A model generated the notes under the pieces. That model was not told where the DNA came from. It was given only the letters and a program-made list of their open reading frames with translations, and did no database searches. Positions 7,431 through 14,407 of a stretch of 15,363 bases of DNA are shown piece by piece. Origin of the DNA: Rhizobiaceae bacterium (GTDB taxonomy: Bacteria > Pseudomonadota > Alphaproteobacteria > Rhizobiales > Rhizobiaceae). A program made the position numbers and the translations under genes. How positions within the stretch are numbered: the stretch's first letter is position 1; each line of letters begins with the position of its first letter. The DNA lies in the NCBI GenBank assembly GCA_020696915.1, contig JAJFMR010000023.1:1-15363 (forward strand). The letters are read 5' to 3'.

Positions 7431-9026
7431 CTAGCCTTCGATCGAGATGAACCGTGACGGGTGATGGTCTAGGAGGTTCTCCTCCCACCCCTTGACCTTG
7501 TCCGAGACGAGTCCGCGCGAGGAATAATAAAGGATCGGGATCGCCGGCAGCTCTTTCAGGAAGATCTCCTCCGCCTGGCGAAGAATCGTCCCCCGCTCCT
7601 TGAGGTCGAGAGTGGTCTCCGCCTTGGCCATCAGCTCGTCATATTCCTTGTTGGCCCAGCGCGGGTAGTTGAAGCCGAGATTGTCGCTCTCGTAGAGAAA
7701 CAGGAAGTTCTGCGGGTCGTTGTAGTCGCCGATCCAGCCGGCGCGGGCGATGTCGAAGTCGCCGTCGTTCTTCATGTAGTCGAAGTAGCCGGTGCCTTCC
7801 ATTTCGACCAGCGTCGAGGTGATGCCTATAGCCTTCAGCTGGTCGGCAACCGCCGTCAGCGTGTTCTTGTGGTTTTCGCTGGTGTTGTAGCGAAGCTCCA
7901 GCGTCAGCGAGCCCGGCTCGACGCCGGCCTCCTCGAGCAGCTTCTTGGCCGCGTCCTCGCGGTCGAGCTGGTCCATGTCCTTGTAGTCGAGAAACACCGG
8001 CTCGGCGTAATTGTCGATGCCCGGCGGCACGATCGAATAACCCGGCAGCATCGTCTCCCGCCAGATCTCCTTGGCCAGGAAGTCGCGGTCGATCGCCATG
8101 GAGATGGCGTGACGGACCCGCGGGTCGGCAAGCTTCTCCTTCTTGATCTTCACGGGCAGGTAGTAGGTGCCGAGATAGGGCGCTATGTGCAGCTGGTCGC
8201 CGAACTTGTCGCGGACGAAGTCGATCTGTTCGGCGGGGATGTCGGAGCAGCTGTGCACCTCGCCCGCCTCGAAGCGCCGGATGCAGTTGGCGCGGTCCTC
8301 GAAGGGCATGTAGTTCACGGCGTCGAGCTTGACGTTTGCCGCGTCATGGAAATTCGGGTTCTTCTTGAGCACGATCTTGTCGTTCGGGGTGAAGGATTCC
8401 AGCATGAAGGCGCCGTTGGTCACCATGTTGCCCGGCTTGGTGAAGGCGTCGCCGTGCTGCTCGACCGAGGCCTTGTGAATCGGATAGGCCGTCTGGTGCA
8501 TCAGCTGGCTGAGAAAATAGGGGGTCGGCGCTTCGAGCGTGACCTCCAGAGTGTGATCGTCGACCGCCTTGACGCCGAGTTGGTCTGGCTTGAGCTCACC
8601 CTTGTTCACCTTCTCGGCATTCTTGATCGGATAGAGGATGTTGGCGTATTCGGCGGCGGTCGCCGGATCCTGGATGCGCTGGTAGGCGAAGACGAAATCG
8701 CCTGCGGTGACCGGGTCGCCGTTCGACCATTTGGCGCCCTGGCGCAGCTTGAACGTGTAGACCAGGCCGTCGTCGGAAACCTGCCAGCTCTCGGCGACAC
8801 CGGGCGTCATCTCGCCATTCGCCGCCTCGGTCACGAGGCCTTCGTAGAGATCGCGCGAAATGTGCGATTCGGCGACGGTCGAGGTCTTGTGATGGTCGAG
8901 GGATTTCGGGTCCGTGTCGTTGCCGCGATTGTAGACGGCCTGCGACCACGCCGGGGCCATGAGAACACCATTGGCCAGCACCACACCGGACGCGAGCATC
9001 GTCGCGCCGAGCAATCTGTTCAGCAT
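7431..9026 (-). CDS. oppA: Periplasmic oligopeptide-binding protein OppA
   Basis: This 531-residue SBP family 5 protein captures peptides and delivers them to OppB/OppC. A Sec signal peptide spans about 1-30: MLNRLL, a hydrophobic core, then an AWSQA cleavage site before VYNRGND. The mature part tracks enteric OppA closely: ESHISRDLYEGL (53-64), GVAESW (76-81), WSNGDPVTAGDFVFAYQR (100-117), GVKAVDDHTLEVTL (151-164), PGNMVTNGAF (198-207) and ARAGWIGDYNDP (427-438). R428 and D434 align with Arg413 and Asp419 of enteric OppA; Asp419 holds the peptide amino terminus. The Cys417 position of the enteric disulfide is Ile432 here. The only cysteines of the mature protein are C248 and C260, which could form a different disulfide. 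There is no lipobox. The ATG at 9026 follows AAGGGAG by 7 nt. A further in-frame ATG at 9068 would add 14 residues and spoil the signal peptide. Exact peptide preference is unknown. Confidence 0.95.
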   Translation of the reverse strand: MLNRLLGATMLASGVVLANGVLMAPAWSQAVYNRGNDTDPKSLDHHKTSTVAESHISRDLYEGLVTEAANGEMTPGVAESWQVSDDGLVYTFKLRQGAKWSNGDPVTAGDFVFAYQRIQDPATAAEYANILYPIKNAEKVNKGELKPDQLGVKAVDDHTLEVTLEAPTPYFLSQLMHQTAYPIHKASVEQHGDAFTKPGNMVTNGAFMLESFTPNDKIVLKKNPNFHDAANVKLDAVNYMPFEDRANCIRRFEAGEVHSCSDIPAEQIDFVRDKFGDQLHIAPYLGTYYLPVKIKKEKLADPRVRHAISMAIDRDFLAKEIWRETMLPGYSIVPPGIDNYAEPVFLDYKDMDQLDREDAAKKLLEEAGVEPGSLTLELRYNTSENHKNTLTAVADQLKAIGITSTLVEMEGTGYFDYMKNDGDFDIARAGWIGDYNDPQNFLFLYESDNLGFNYPRWANKEYDELMAKAETTLDLKERGTILRQAEEIFLKELPAIPILYYSSRGLVSDKVKGWEENLLDHHPSRFISIEG

Positions 9027-9101
9027 TTCGCTTCTCCCTTTGTTGAGCGTGCCGCCCCTGAAGAACACGCTTCAATTCATTTACGCCCGATACCGGAGGC
9101 A

Positions 9102-9118
9102 TGCCGGCTTCGCCGGCA
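9102..9118 (-). promoter_or_regulatory. GC-rich hairpin in the oppA leader
   Basis: TGCCGGC (9102-9108) and GCCGGCA (9112-9118) form a 7-bp stem with a 3-nt loop. On the minus strand it lies about 75 nt before the oppA ATG. No T-run follows, so it is more likely leader structure than an intrinsic terminator for glgX. Confidence 0.35.
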
Positions 9119-9147
9119 GCGGGTTCCCCGCCGCCAGCCATGCGCGA

Positions 9148-9176
9148 ACACTAGACAGGTGGCTGTGCAAATTCAA
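9148..9176 (-). promoter_or_regulatory. Possible sigma70-type oppA promoter
   Basis: On the minus strand TTGAAT (9176-9171) and TAGTGT (9153-9148) are separated by 17 nt. They match the -35 and -10 consensus at about 4/6 and 3/6 positions. The distance to the oppA ATG is about 120 nt. Spacing and place are good, but the -10 match is weak. Confidence 0.3.
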
Positions 9177-9224
9177 TGCGGATGAAGTGGGCGTCGGGAG
9201 GGCAAAACAAGCCGATTCCCGCAC

Positions 9225-9257
9225 GCAACCGGCTGCGCCAATCGGTTGCGGCGCAGC
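9225..9257. repeat. Two interleaved inverted repeats
   Basis: GCAACCG (9225-9231) pairs with CGGTTGC (9243-9249), and GCTGCGCC (9232-9239) pairs with GGCGCAGC (9250-9257). The arms abut and interleave (A-B-a-b). As RNA the two stems would compete, or at most form a strained pseudoknot, since there are no linker bases between adjacent arms and only 3 nt (9240-9242) in the middle. It lies 50 nt past the glgX stop codon on the transcribed strand. Confidence 0.5.
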
Positions 9258-9306
9258 ATGGATCGACGGGCGGCGCCCCATGCCCCACAGCAACGGCAGT
9301 GGCCGT

Positions 9307-11307
9307 CTACAGGGGCCGCTCGGCCGCAAAAGCCACGCTTCGTCCCGCCACCTGCATGTAACCGCTCCCTGCCGGTTCCGGCTCCGGCCCGACCGGCGCC
9401 CAGCCGAAGCCCGCGCGGCCCGGCAGGGCGAAGGCGGTGCCCCGCCGGTCACCGTTGACGAGCACGGCGAAGCGGTTGCCCGACCCGTCGGCGATCAGCA
9501 TCGTCAGCCGGCGTCTCTCGGGCCGGTCCCAGTCGGATTCCTCGAGCGGCTCGCCGCGCTCGGTCAGCCACGCCACGCCGGCAACGCCCGCGGCATCGCG
9601 TGGCGCGGCGGCGAGAAAGTCGGGCTCGGCCAGCGCCGGTGTCGCGGCGCGCAGCGCCGCCAGTCTGGCCACGAAGCCTTCGAGATCGACGTCGCGTCCC
9701 TCCCAGTCGAGCCAGGCCGTCTCGTTGTCCTGAGCGTAGGCATTGTTGTTGCCGCCCTGGCTGCGGCCGAACTCGTCCCCGGCGGCCAGCATCGGGGTGC
9801 CGCGCGAGGCAAACAGCGTTGCCAGAAGCGCGCGTTGGGCGAGCCTGCGGGTATGGATGATGCCGGCATCATCGGTCTCGCCCTCGACGCCGCAGTTCCA
9901 TGAGAAATTGTCGTTGTGGCCGTCCCGGTTCTGCTCGCCGTTCGCATCGTTGTGCTTGCGCTCGTAGCGCATCAGATCGGCAAGCGGGAACCCGTCATGG
10001 GCGGCGACGAAATTGACGCTGCGCGTGGCCGTGCTCCCCGACCGGCCGAAGATATCGGACGAACCGGCGAGCCGGGTTGCCAGGGTGCCGATGGTCCCGT
10101 CGTCGCCGCGCCAGAACCGCCGCACGTCATCGCGGAAGCGGTCGTTCCACTCCAGGAAATTTTCCGGAAAGTTTCCCGTCTGGTAGCCGCCGGGGCCGAT
10201 ATCCCAGGGTTCGGCAATCATGATGCGGTCACCAAGCACTGGGTCACGGCGCATGGCCGAAAGGAGCCAAGCGTCGGGGTCAAAGCCGCTTGCCGACCGT
10301 CCCAGCACCGGCGCCAGATCGAAACGGAAGCCGTCGACGCCGGCGCCGAGCACGAAATGGCGGAGCGAGTCCATGACGAGCTCCTGGACGATCGCGTTGT
10401 CGCAGGCCAGCGTGTTTCCGGTGCCGGTGTCGTTCACCAGGCGGGCCGGCGAGACCCCCGCCTGATGGCGATAGTAGGCCGGGCTGTCCAATCCCCTGAG
10501 CGACAAGGTTGGCCCCAACTCGTCCCCCTCCCCGGTGTGGTTGAAGACGACGTCGAGAATGACGGCGATGCCGGCGGCATGGAGGGCCGAAACAGTCCGC
10601 TGCAGGTCCTGCAGCCCGCCCGGCGCCAGCCGCGGATCGAGGGCCATGAAGGTGACGGGATTGTAGCCCCAGGCATTGGACAGCCCAAGCGCCGGCAGGT
10701 GCCGCTCGTCGATCCAGGCGGCGACCGGCATGAGCTCGACGGCCGCCACCCCGAGTTTCCGGAAATGCTCGATGATGGCCGGGTGCATGAGCGCCCCGAT
10801 GGTGCCGCGCTCGCCCTGCCCGACGGCGGGATGCCGGATCGTGAAAGCCTTGACCGGCACCTCGTAGACGAGGCCGCCCGTCCTGAAGAGAGGCGGCGCA
10901 GGCATCGCCCAGACAGCCGGCTCCCGGGCGATCGCCTTCGGAACGAGAGGCGCGGTGTCGCCGCCGCTGCCGCGCGGCGCCGACAGGCGTCCGTCCCACC
11001 TGAAGGGCCGGTCGAGCTCCACTGCCCAAGGGTCGACGAGGAGCTTGTCGGGGTCGAACCAGAGACCACGTTCGGGAGCATAGGCGCCGTCGGCCCGGAA
11101 ACCGTATTTCGTGCCCGCCCGAAGCCCGCTCACATGCAGGGAGAAGACATCGGAGCCGTCGCGTTCCAGCTCCAGACGGTCGACCTCGACTTCGCCGCTT
11201 CCGTCGAAGATCGAGACGAAGAGCCGGGCAGCACTTCCCGACCACACGGCAAAGCGGATGCCGTCTTCTCCGACGCTCGCCCCGAAACGCGGCCGGCCTC
11301 CGGGCAT
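9307..11307 (-). CDS. glgX: Glycogen debranching enzyme GlgX
   Basis: This 666-residue cytoplasmic glycoside hydrolase family 13 enzyme cleaves alpha-1,6 branches of glycogen, typically after phosphorylase has shortened the outer chains. An N-terminal CBM48/isoamylase-type beta domain (about 5-110) precedes the catalytic barrel. The four GH13 regions are visible: DVVFNH (252-257), GFRFD with nucleophile D330 (326-330), AEPWD with acid/base E366 (365-369), and AAHDG with H437 and D438 (435-439). The family-typical NGEQNRDGHNDNFSWNCGVEG (about 456-476), the AAGDEFGRSQGGNNNAYAQDN stretch (508-528) and a C-terminal beta domain follow, so it appears complete and active. Its ATG (11307-11305) overlaps the pgm stop as TGATG, and no good Shine-Dalgarno is seen, so translation probably depends on reinitiation after pgm. 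It is the last gene of the glg operon. Confidence 0.95.
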   Translation of the reverse strand: MPGGRPRFGASVGEDGIRFAVWSGSAARLFVSIFDGSGEVEVDRLELERDGSDVFSLHVSGLRAGTKYGFRADGAYAPERGLWFDPDKLLVDPWAVELDRPFRWDGRLSAPRGSGGDTAPLVPKAIAREPAVWAMPAPPLFRTGGLVYEVPVKAFTIRHPAVGQGERGTIGALMHPAIIEHFRKLGVAAVELMPVAAWIDERHLPALGLSNAWGYNPVTFMALDPRLAPGGLQDLQRTVSALHAAGIAVILDVVFNHTGEGDELGPTLSLRGLDSPAYYRHQAGVSPARLVNDTGTGNTLACDNAIVQELVMDSLRHFVLGAGVDGFRFDLAPVLGRSASGFDPDAWLLSAMRRDPVLGDRIMIAEPWDIGPGGYQTGNFPENFLEWNDRFRDDVRRFWRGDDGTIGTLATRLAGSSDIFGRSGSTATRSVNFVAAHDGFPLADLMRYERKHNDANGEQNRDGHNDNFSWNCGVEGETDDAGIIHTRRLAQRALLATLFASRGTPMLAAGDEFGRSQGGNNNAYAQDNETAWLDWEGRDVDLEGFVARLAALRAATPALAEPDFLAAAPRDAAGVAGVAWLTERGEPLEESDWDRPERRRLTMLIADGSGNRFAVLVNGDRRGTAFALPGRAGFGWAPVGPEPEPAGSGYMQVAGRSVAFAAERPL

Positions 11308-11309
11308 CA
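11305..11309 (-). promoter_or_regulatory. TGATG overlap coupling pgm and glgX
   Basis: The pgm stop TGA (11309-11307) shares its A with the glgX start ATG (11307-11305). The 20 nt upstream lack a convincing Shine-Dalgarno. This arrangement typically reflects termination-reinitiation coupling. Confidence 0.7.
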
Positions 11310-12935
11310 GGTAATGACGCTCGGCGCGGCCCGACCGGTATGGCTGCGGATTTTGGCCAGCTCGTCGGCGGCCGCGATGAGATCGGCAAGTGCTGCCTGC
11401 GTGTCGAGGCCGTGGCGCGACGGGTCGGGCTCGTAGCGCTCGACATAGAGGCGGACGGTCGCTCCCGACGTGCCGGTTCCCGAAAGCCGGAAAACCAGGC
11501 GGGAACCACCTTCGAAGAAGATGCGTAGGCCCTGGCCGCTGCTCACCGAGCCGTCGATCGGATCGTGGTAGGCGAAATCGTCCGCGGCCGAAACCGTCAT
11601 GCCGCGGATTGCCGTCCCGGGCAGGGATTCGAGCCTGCGCTTCAGCCCGTCCATGAGGGCGTTGGCGCGATCGGTCTCAACCGCCTCGTAATCATGGCGC
11701 GAATAGTAGTTGCGCCCGTAAGTGGCCCAGTGCTCTCGAACGATGTCGAGGGCGCTCTGGCCGCGAACGGCGAGGATGTTCAGCCACAGCAGCACTGCCC
11801 ACAGGCCGTCCTTTTCGCGGACGTGATCGGAGCCGGTGCCGGCACTCTCTTCCCCGCAGATCGTTGCCATACCTGCATCGAGCAGATTGCCGAAGAATTT
11901 CCAGCCGGTCGGCGTCTCGTACATGCCGATGCCGAGCTTTTCGGCGACGCGGTCGGCCGCGCCGCTCGTCGGCATCGAACGGGCTATGCCCTTCAGTCCA
12001 CCCCGGTAGCCGGGCACCAGATGGGCGTTGGCCGCAAGAATCGCGAGCGAGTCGGAAGGGGTGATGAAAATCCCCTTGCCGATGACCAGATTGCGGTCAC
12101 CATCACCGTCTGATGCGGCGCCGAAATCCGGCGCGCCGGGGGCCATCATCTCGTCGTAGAGGTCGCTGGCGTGCACCAGGTTGGGATCGGGATGGTGCCC
12201 GCCGAAATCCGGGAGCGGCACGTAATTGCGCGCAGTCCCGGCGGGCGCGCCAAGCCGCTTCTCGAGGATTTCCCGCGCGTAGGGCCCGGTCACGGCATGC
12301 ATCGCGTCGAACGCCATGCGGAAGCCAGACTGGAATTTTTTCCTGATGGTCTCGAAGTCGAACAGGCTCTCCATCAGTTCGGCATAATCGGCGACCGGAT
12401 CGATGACCTCGACAGTGAGGCTGCCGGCCTCGAACCGCCCGATCCTGTCGAGGTCGACCGGCCCGAAATCCTCTATCCGGTAGCTGGTGATCTCCTTGCT
12501 CCGCGCGAAAATGGCGTCGGTCAGCTTCTCGGGCGCCGGGCCGCCATTCGCGGCATTGTACTTGATGCCGAAATCTTCGTGCGGGCCGCCCGGATTGTGG
12601 CTGGCCGACAGGATGATGCCGCCGAAAGCCTGGCGCTTGCGGATGACATGCGAGGCGGCCGGCGTCGAAAGGATGCCGCCCAGCCCGACGACGACCTCGC
12701 CGAATCCGTTGGCGGCCGCCATGCGAATGACGGTCTGGATCACTTCCCGGTTGAAGTAGCGGCCGTCGCCGCCGAGCACCAGCGTGCTGCCCGCGAAGCC
12801 GTCGAGCGAATCGAACAGGGACTGGACGAAATTCTCCGCGTAGTTCTCCTGCTGGAAGACCGGCACCTTCTTGCGGAGACCGGACGTGCCGGGCTTCTGA
12901 TCGGCAAAGGGCGTTGTTGCGACGGTTCTGGTCAT
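11307..12935 (-). CDS. pgm: Alpha-D-glucose phosphomutase Pgm
   Basis: This 542-residue cytoplasmic enzyme interconverts glucose-6-phosphate and glucose-1-phosphate, feeding GlgC with glucose-1-P and returning glucose-1-P from glycogen breakdown to metabolism. It is of the eukaryote-like phosphoglucomutase type: N-terminal FADQKPGTSGLRKKV (10-24), active-site loop SASHNPGG (110-117) with phosphoserine S112, Mg-binding DGDGDRN (276-282), sugar-binding GEESAG (361-366), and a C-terminal phosphate-binding loop with RLSGTGTSG. Length is normal for the group. The ATG at 12935 begins 3 nt after the glgA stop (TGA-CCG-ATG); only a weak AGG lies 7 nt upstream, so coupling to glgA is likely. Position directly after glgA matches the gene order known from Agrobacterium and other rhizobia. 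All catalytic loops are intact. Confidence 0.96.
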   Translation of the reverse strand: MTRTVATTPFADQKPGTSGLRKKVPVFQQENYAENFVQSLFDSLDGFAGSTLVLGGDGRYFNREVIQTVIRMAAANGFGEVVVGLGGILSTPAASHVIRKRQAFGGIILSASHNPGGPHEDFGIKYNAANGGPAPEKLTDAIFARSKEITSYRIEDFGPVDLDRIGRFEAGSLTVEVIDPVADYAELMESLFDFETIRKKFQSGFRMAFDAMHAVTGPYAREILEKRLGAPAGTARNYVPLPDFGGHHPDPNLVHASDLYDEMMAPGAPDFGAASDGDGDRNLVIGKGIFITPSDSLAILAANAHLVPGYRGGLKGIARSMPTSGAADRVAEKLGIGMYETPTGWKFFGNLLDAGMATICGEESAGTGSDHVREKDGLWAVLLWLNILAVRGQSALDIVREHWATYGRNYYSRHDYEAVETDRANALMDGLKRRLESLPGTAIRGMTVSAADDFAYHDPIDGSVSSGQGLRIFFEGGSRLVFRLSGTGTSGATVRLYVERYEPDPSRHGLDTQAALADLIAAADELAKIRSHTGRAAPSVIT

Positions 12936-12938
12936 CGG

Positions 12939-14387
12939 TCAGCCTGGCCTTCTCGAGAGGAGCGATCGGTAGAGCTCGACATATTTGCGGGCGCTGCGGT
13001 CCCACGACACGTCCGACTTCATTCCCTGGCGCTGGATCGAGGTCCAGGCGGCAACGTCGGCGTAGCCGTCGACCGTGCGGCGCACCCCGTGCAGGAAGGA
13101 GCCGGCATTGGCGGGCTCGAACTGGAAGCCGGTGGCGACGCCTGCCGACAGGGCAGCCTCGTTGGCATCGATGACGGTATCGGCGAGACCGCCGGTGCGC
13201 GCCACGACCGGCACGCAGCCATAGCGCAGCCCGTAGAGCTGGGTCAGTCCGCACGGCTCGAACCTGGAGGGAACCAGGATCGCGTCGCAGCCGCCCTGCA
13301 TCAGGTGGGAGAGTTTCTCGTCATAGCCGATCACAATGCCGGCGCGGCCGCGGTGCCGGGCCGCCCCGGCCAGCAGGGCGCCTTCCAGAGCCGCATCGCC
13401 GGCGCCCAGCACCGCCAGCCGGGCACCGGCAGCCACGACGCCGTCGAGCGTCTCGACAAGGAGATCGATGCCCTTCTGCCAGGTGAGCCGGGTAACGGCA
13501 CAAAGAATCGGGCTGTCGTCATGCTGGAAGCCGAAGCGCCGCTCGACCGTTCGCTTGTTGGTCCGGCGGCCGCTCTTCAGCGATCTCTGCGAATAGGCGG
13601 CATCGAGATGGACGTCCGTCTCCGGATTCCAGATATCGACGTCGATGCCGTTGACGATGCCGTGGATGTCGGATGCGCGCGCGTTGAGCAGGCCGTCCAG
13701 TCCCATGCCGAACTGCGGGGTCCTTATCTCCTGTGCGTAGGTGGGGCTGACGGTGGTGATTGCCCATGCGGAATGCAGTCCCGCCTTCAGGTAGCCGACG
13801 CCGCCATAATATTCGACGCCGTCCAGACCCATGGCGGGGGCCGGCAGTCCGAGCTCGCCGAAGATGCCGGCGCCGAACTGGCCCTGAAAGGCAAGGTTGT
13901 GGACCGTGATGACCGAGGGCACGCCGACGGCCGCGCCGTAGCGCATATAGGCGAGCGTCATCGCCGCCTGCCAGTCATGGGCATGGACGACATCGGGCGT
14001 GTAGCCCTGGATGGCGCCCGCCGCGATGTCGGCTCCCGCCCTGCTCAGCGCCGCGAAGCGCCGCCAGTTGTCGGGCCAGTCCATTCCGGCGGCATTGGCA
14101 TAGGGGCCGCCGGGGCGGTCGAACAGATGCGGCGCATCGAGCACCAGGAGGTCGAGGCCGCCGACCTCGGCGGAAAACACCGACGCCTTGCCGCCCTGCA
14201 GGGCGGCGAACTGGGCAAGCGGCTTCTTCTTCCCAAAACTCTTCAGAACCGCCGGGTAGCCGGGGACCAACGTCCGCGTCGCCACACCCTGGCGGCCAAG
14301 CGCAAGCGGCAGGGCGCCGGCGACGTCGGCCAGCCCGCCGGTCTTGACCAGCGGAAATATCTCCGGCGTGACCGCAAGCACCTGCAT
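12939..14387 (-). CDS. glgA: Glycogen synthase GlgA (ADP-glucose dependent)
   Basis: This 482-residue GT5 glycosyltransferase transfers glucose from ADP-glucose to the non-reducing end of an alpha-1,4-glucan in the cytosol. The N-terminal Rossmann domain starts MQVLAVTPEIFPLVKTGGLADV, where KTGGLADV (15-22) is the ADP-glucose binding loop (KxGGL). HAHDW (135-139) follows, and ITVHNLAFQG is at about 160-169. In the C-terminal domain R300 and K305 (AVTRLTWQKG) and E377/C379 (FEPCG) fall at the same numbers as the corresponding E. coli residues, and TGGLADTV (398-405) is conserved. The ATG at 14387 is chosen because homology begins there and GAAGGG (14399-14394) lies 6 nt upstream; the frame is open further upstream into glgC without homology. 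The gene starts 20 nt after glgC and ends 3 nt before pgm. Confidence 0.96.
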   Translation of the reverse strand: MQVLAVTPEIFPLVKTGGLADVAGALPLALGRQGVATRTLVPGYPAVLKSFGKKKPLAQFAALQGGKASVFSAEVGGLDLLVLDAPHLFDRPGGPYANAAGMDWPDNWRRFAALSRAGADIAAGAIQGYTPDVVHAHDWQAAMTLAYMRYGAAVGVPSVITVHNLAFQGQFGAGIFGELGLPAPAMGLDGVEYYGGVGYLKAGLHSAWAITTVSPTYAQEIRTPQFGMGLDGLLNARASDIHGIVNGIDVDIWNPETDVHLDAAYSQRSLKSGRRTNKRTVERRFGFQHDDSPILCAVTRLTWQKGIDLLVETLDGVVAAGARLAVLGAGDAALEGALLAGAARHRGRAGIVIGYDEKLSHLMQGGCDAILVPSRFEPCGLTQLYGLRYGCVPVVARTGGLADTVIDANEAALSAGVATGFQFEPANAGSFLHGVRRTVDGYADVAAWTSIQRQGMKSDVSWDRSARKYVELYRSLLSRRPG

Positions 14388-14393
14388 CGAATA

Positions 14394-14399
14394 CCCTTC
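14394..14399 (-). promoter_or_regulatory. glgA ribosome binding site
   Basis: GAAGGG on the minus strand, 6 nt before ATG (14387-14385), lies within the 20-nt gap after the glgC stop (TAG, 14410-14408). It supports this start over upstream in-frame codons. Confidence 0.75.
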
Positions 14400-14407
14400 G
14401 GTCCCGG

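Larger units (their letters stand above)
9027..9306. promoter_or_regulatory. glgX-oppA intergenic region (280 bp), probable oppA leader
   Basis: No credible gene lies here. It is the largest non-coding gap in the window and separates the glycogen operon from the opp operon on the same strand. It contains a possible sigma70 promoter (9176-9148), a GC hairpin (9102-9118) and a pair of interleaved inverted repeats (9225-9257), listed separately. No hairpin followed by a T-tract terminates glgX, so some readthrough into oppA cannot be excluded. Confidence 0.6.

Noticed and set aside
7869..9185. A 438-codon plus-strand open frame opposite oppA, and similar frames opposite oppB, oppC and oppDF.
   Set aside because: All lie antisense to well-conserved transporter genes and translate to repetitive, domain-free sequence.
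9916..11436. A 506-codon plus-strand open frame opposite glgX.
   Set aside because: It is antisense to a GlgX with all four GH13 regions. No motif or low-bias composition supports coding.
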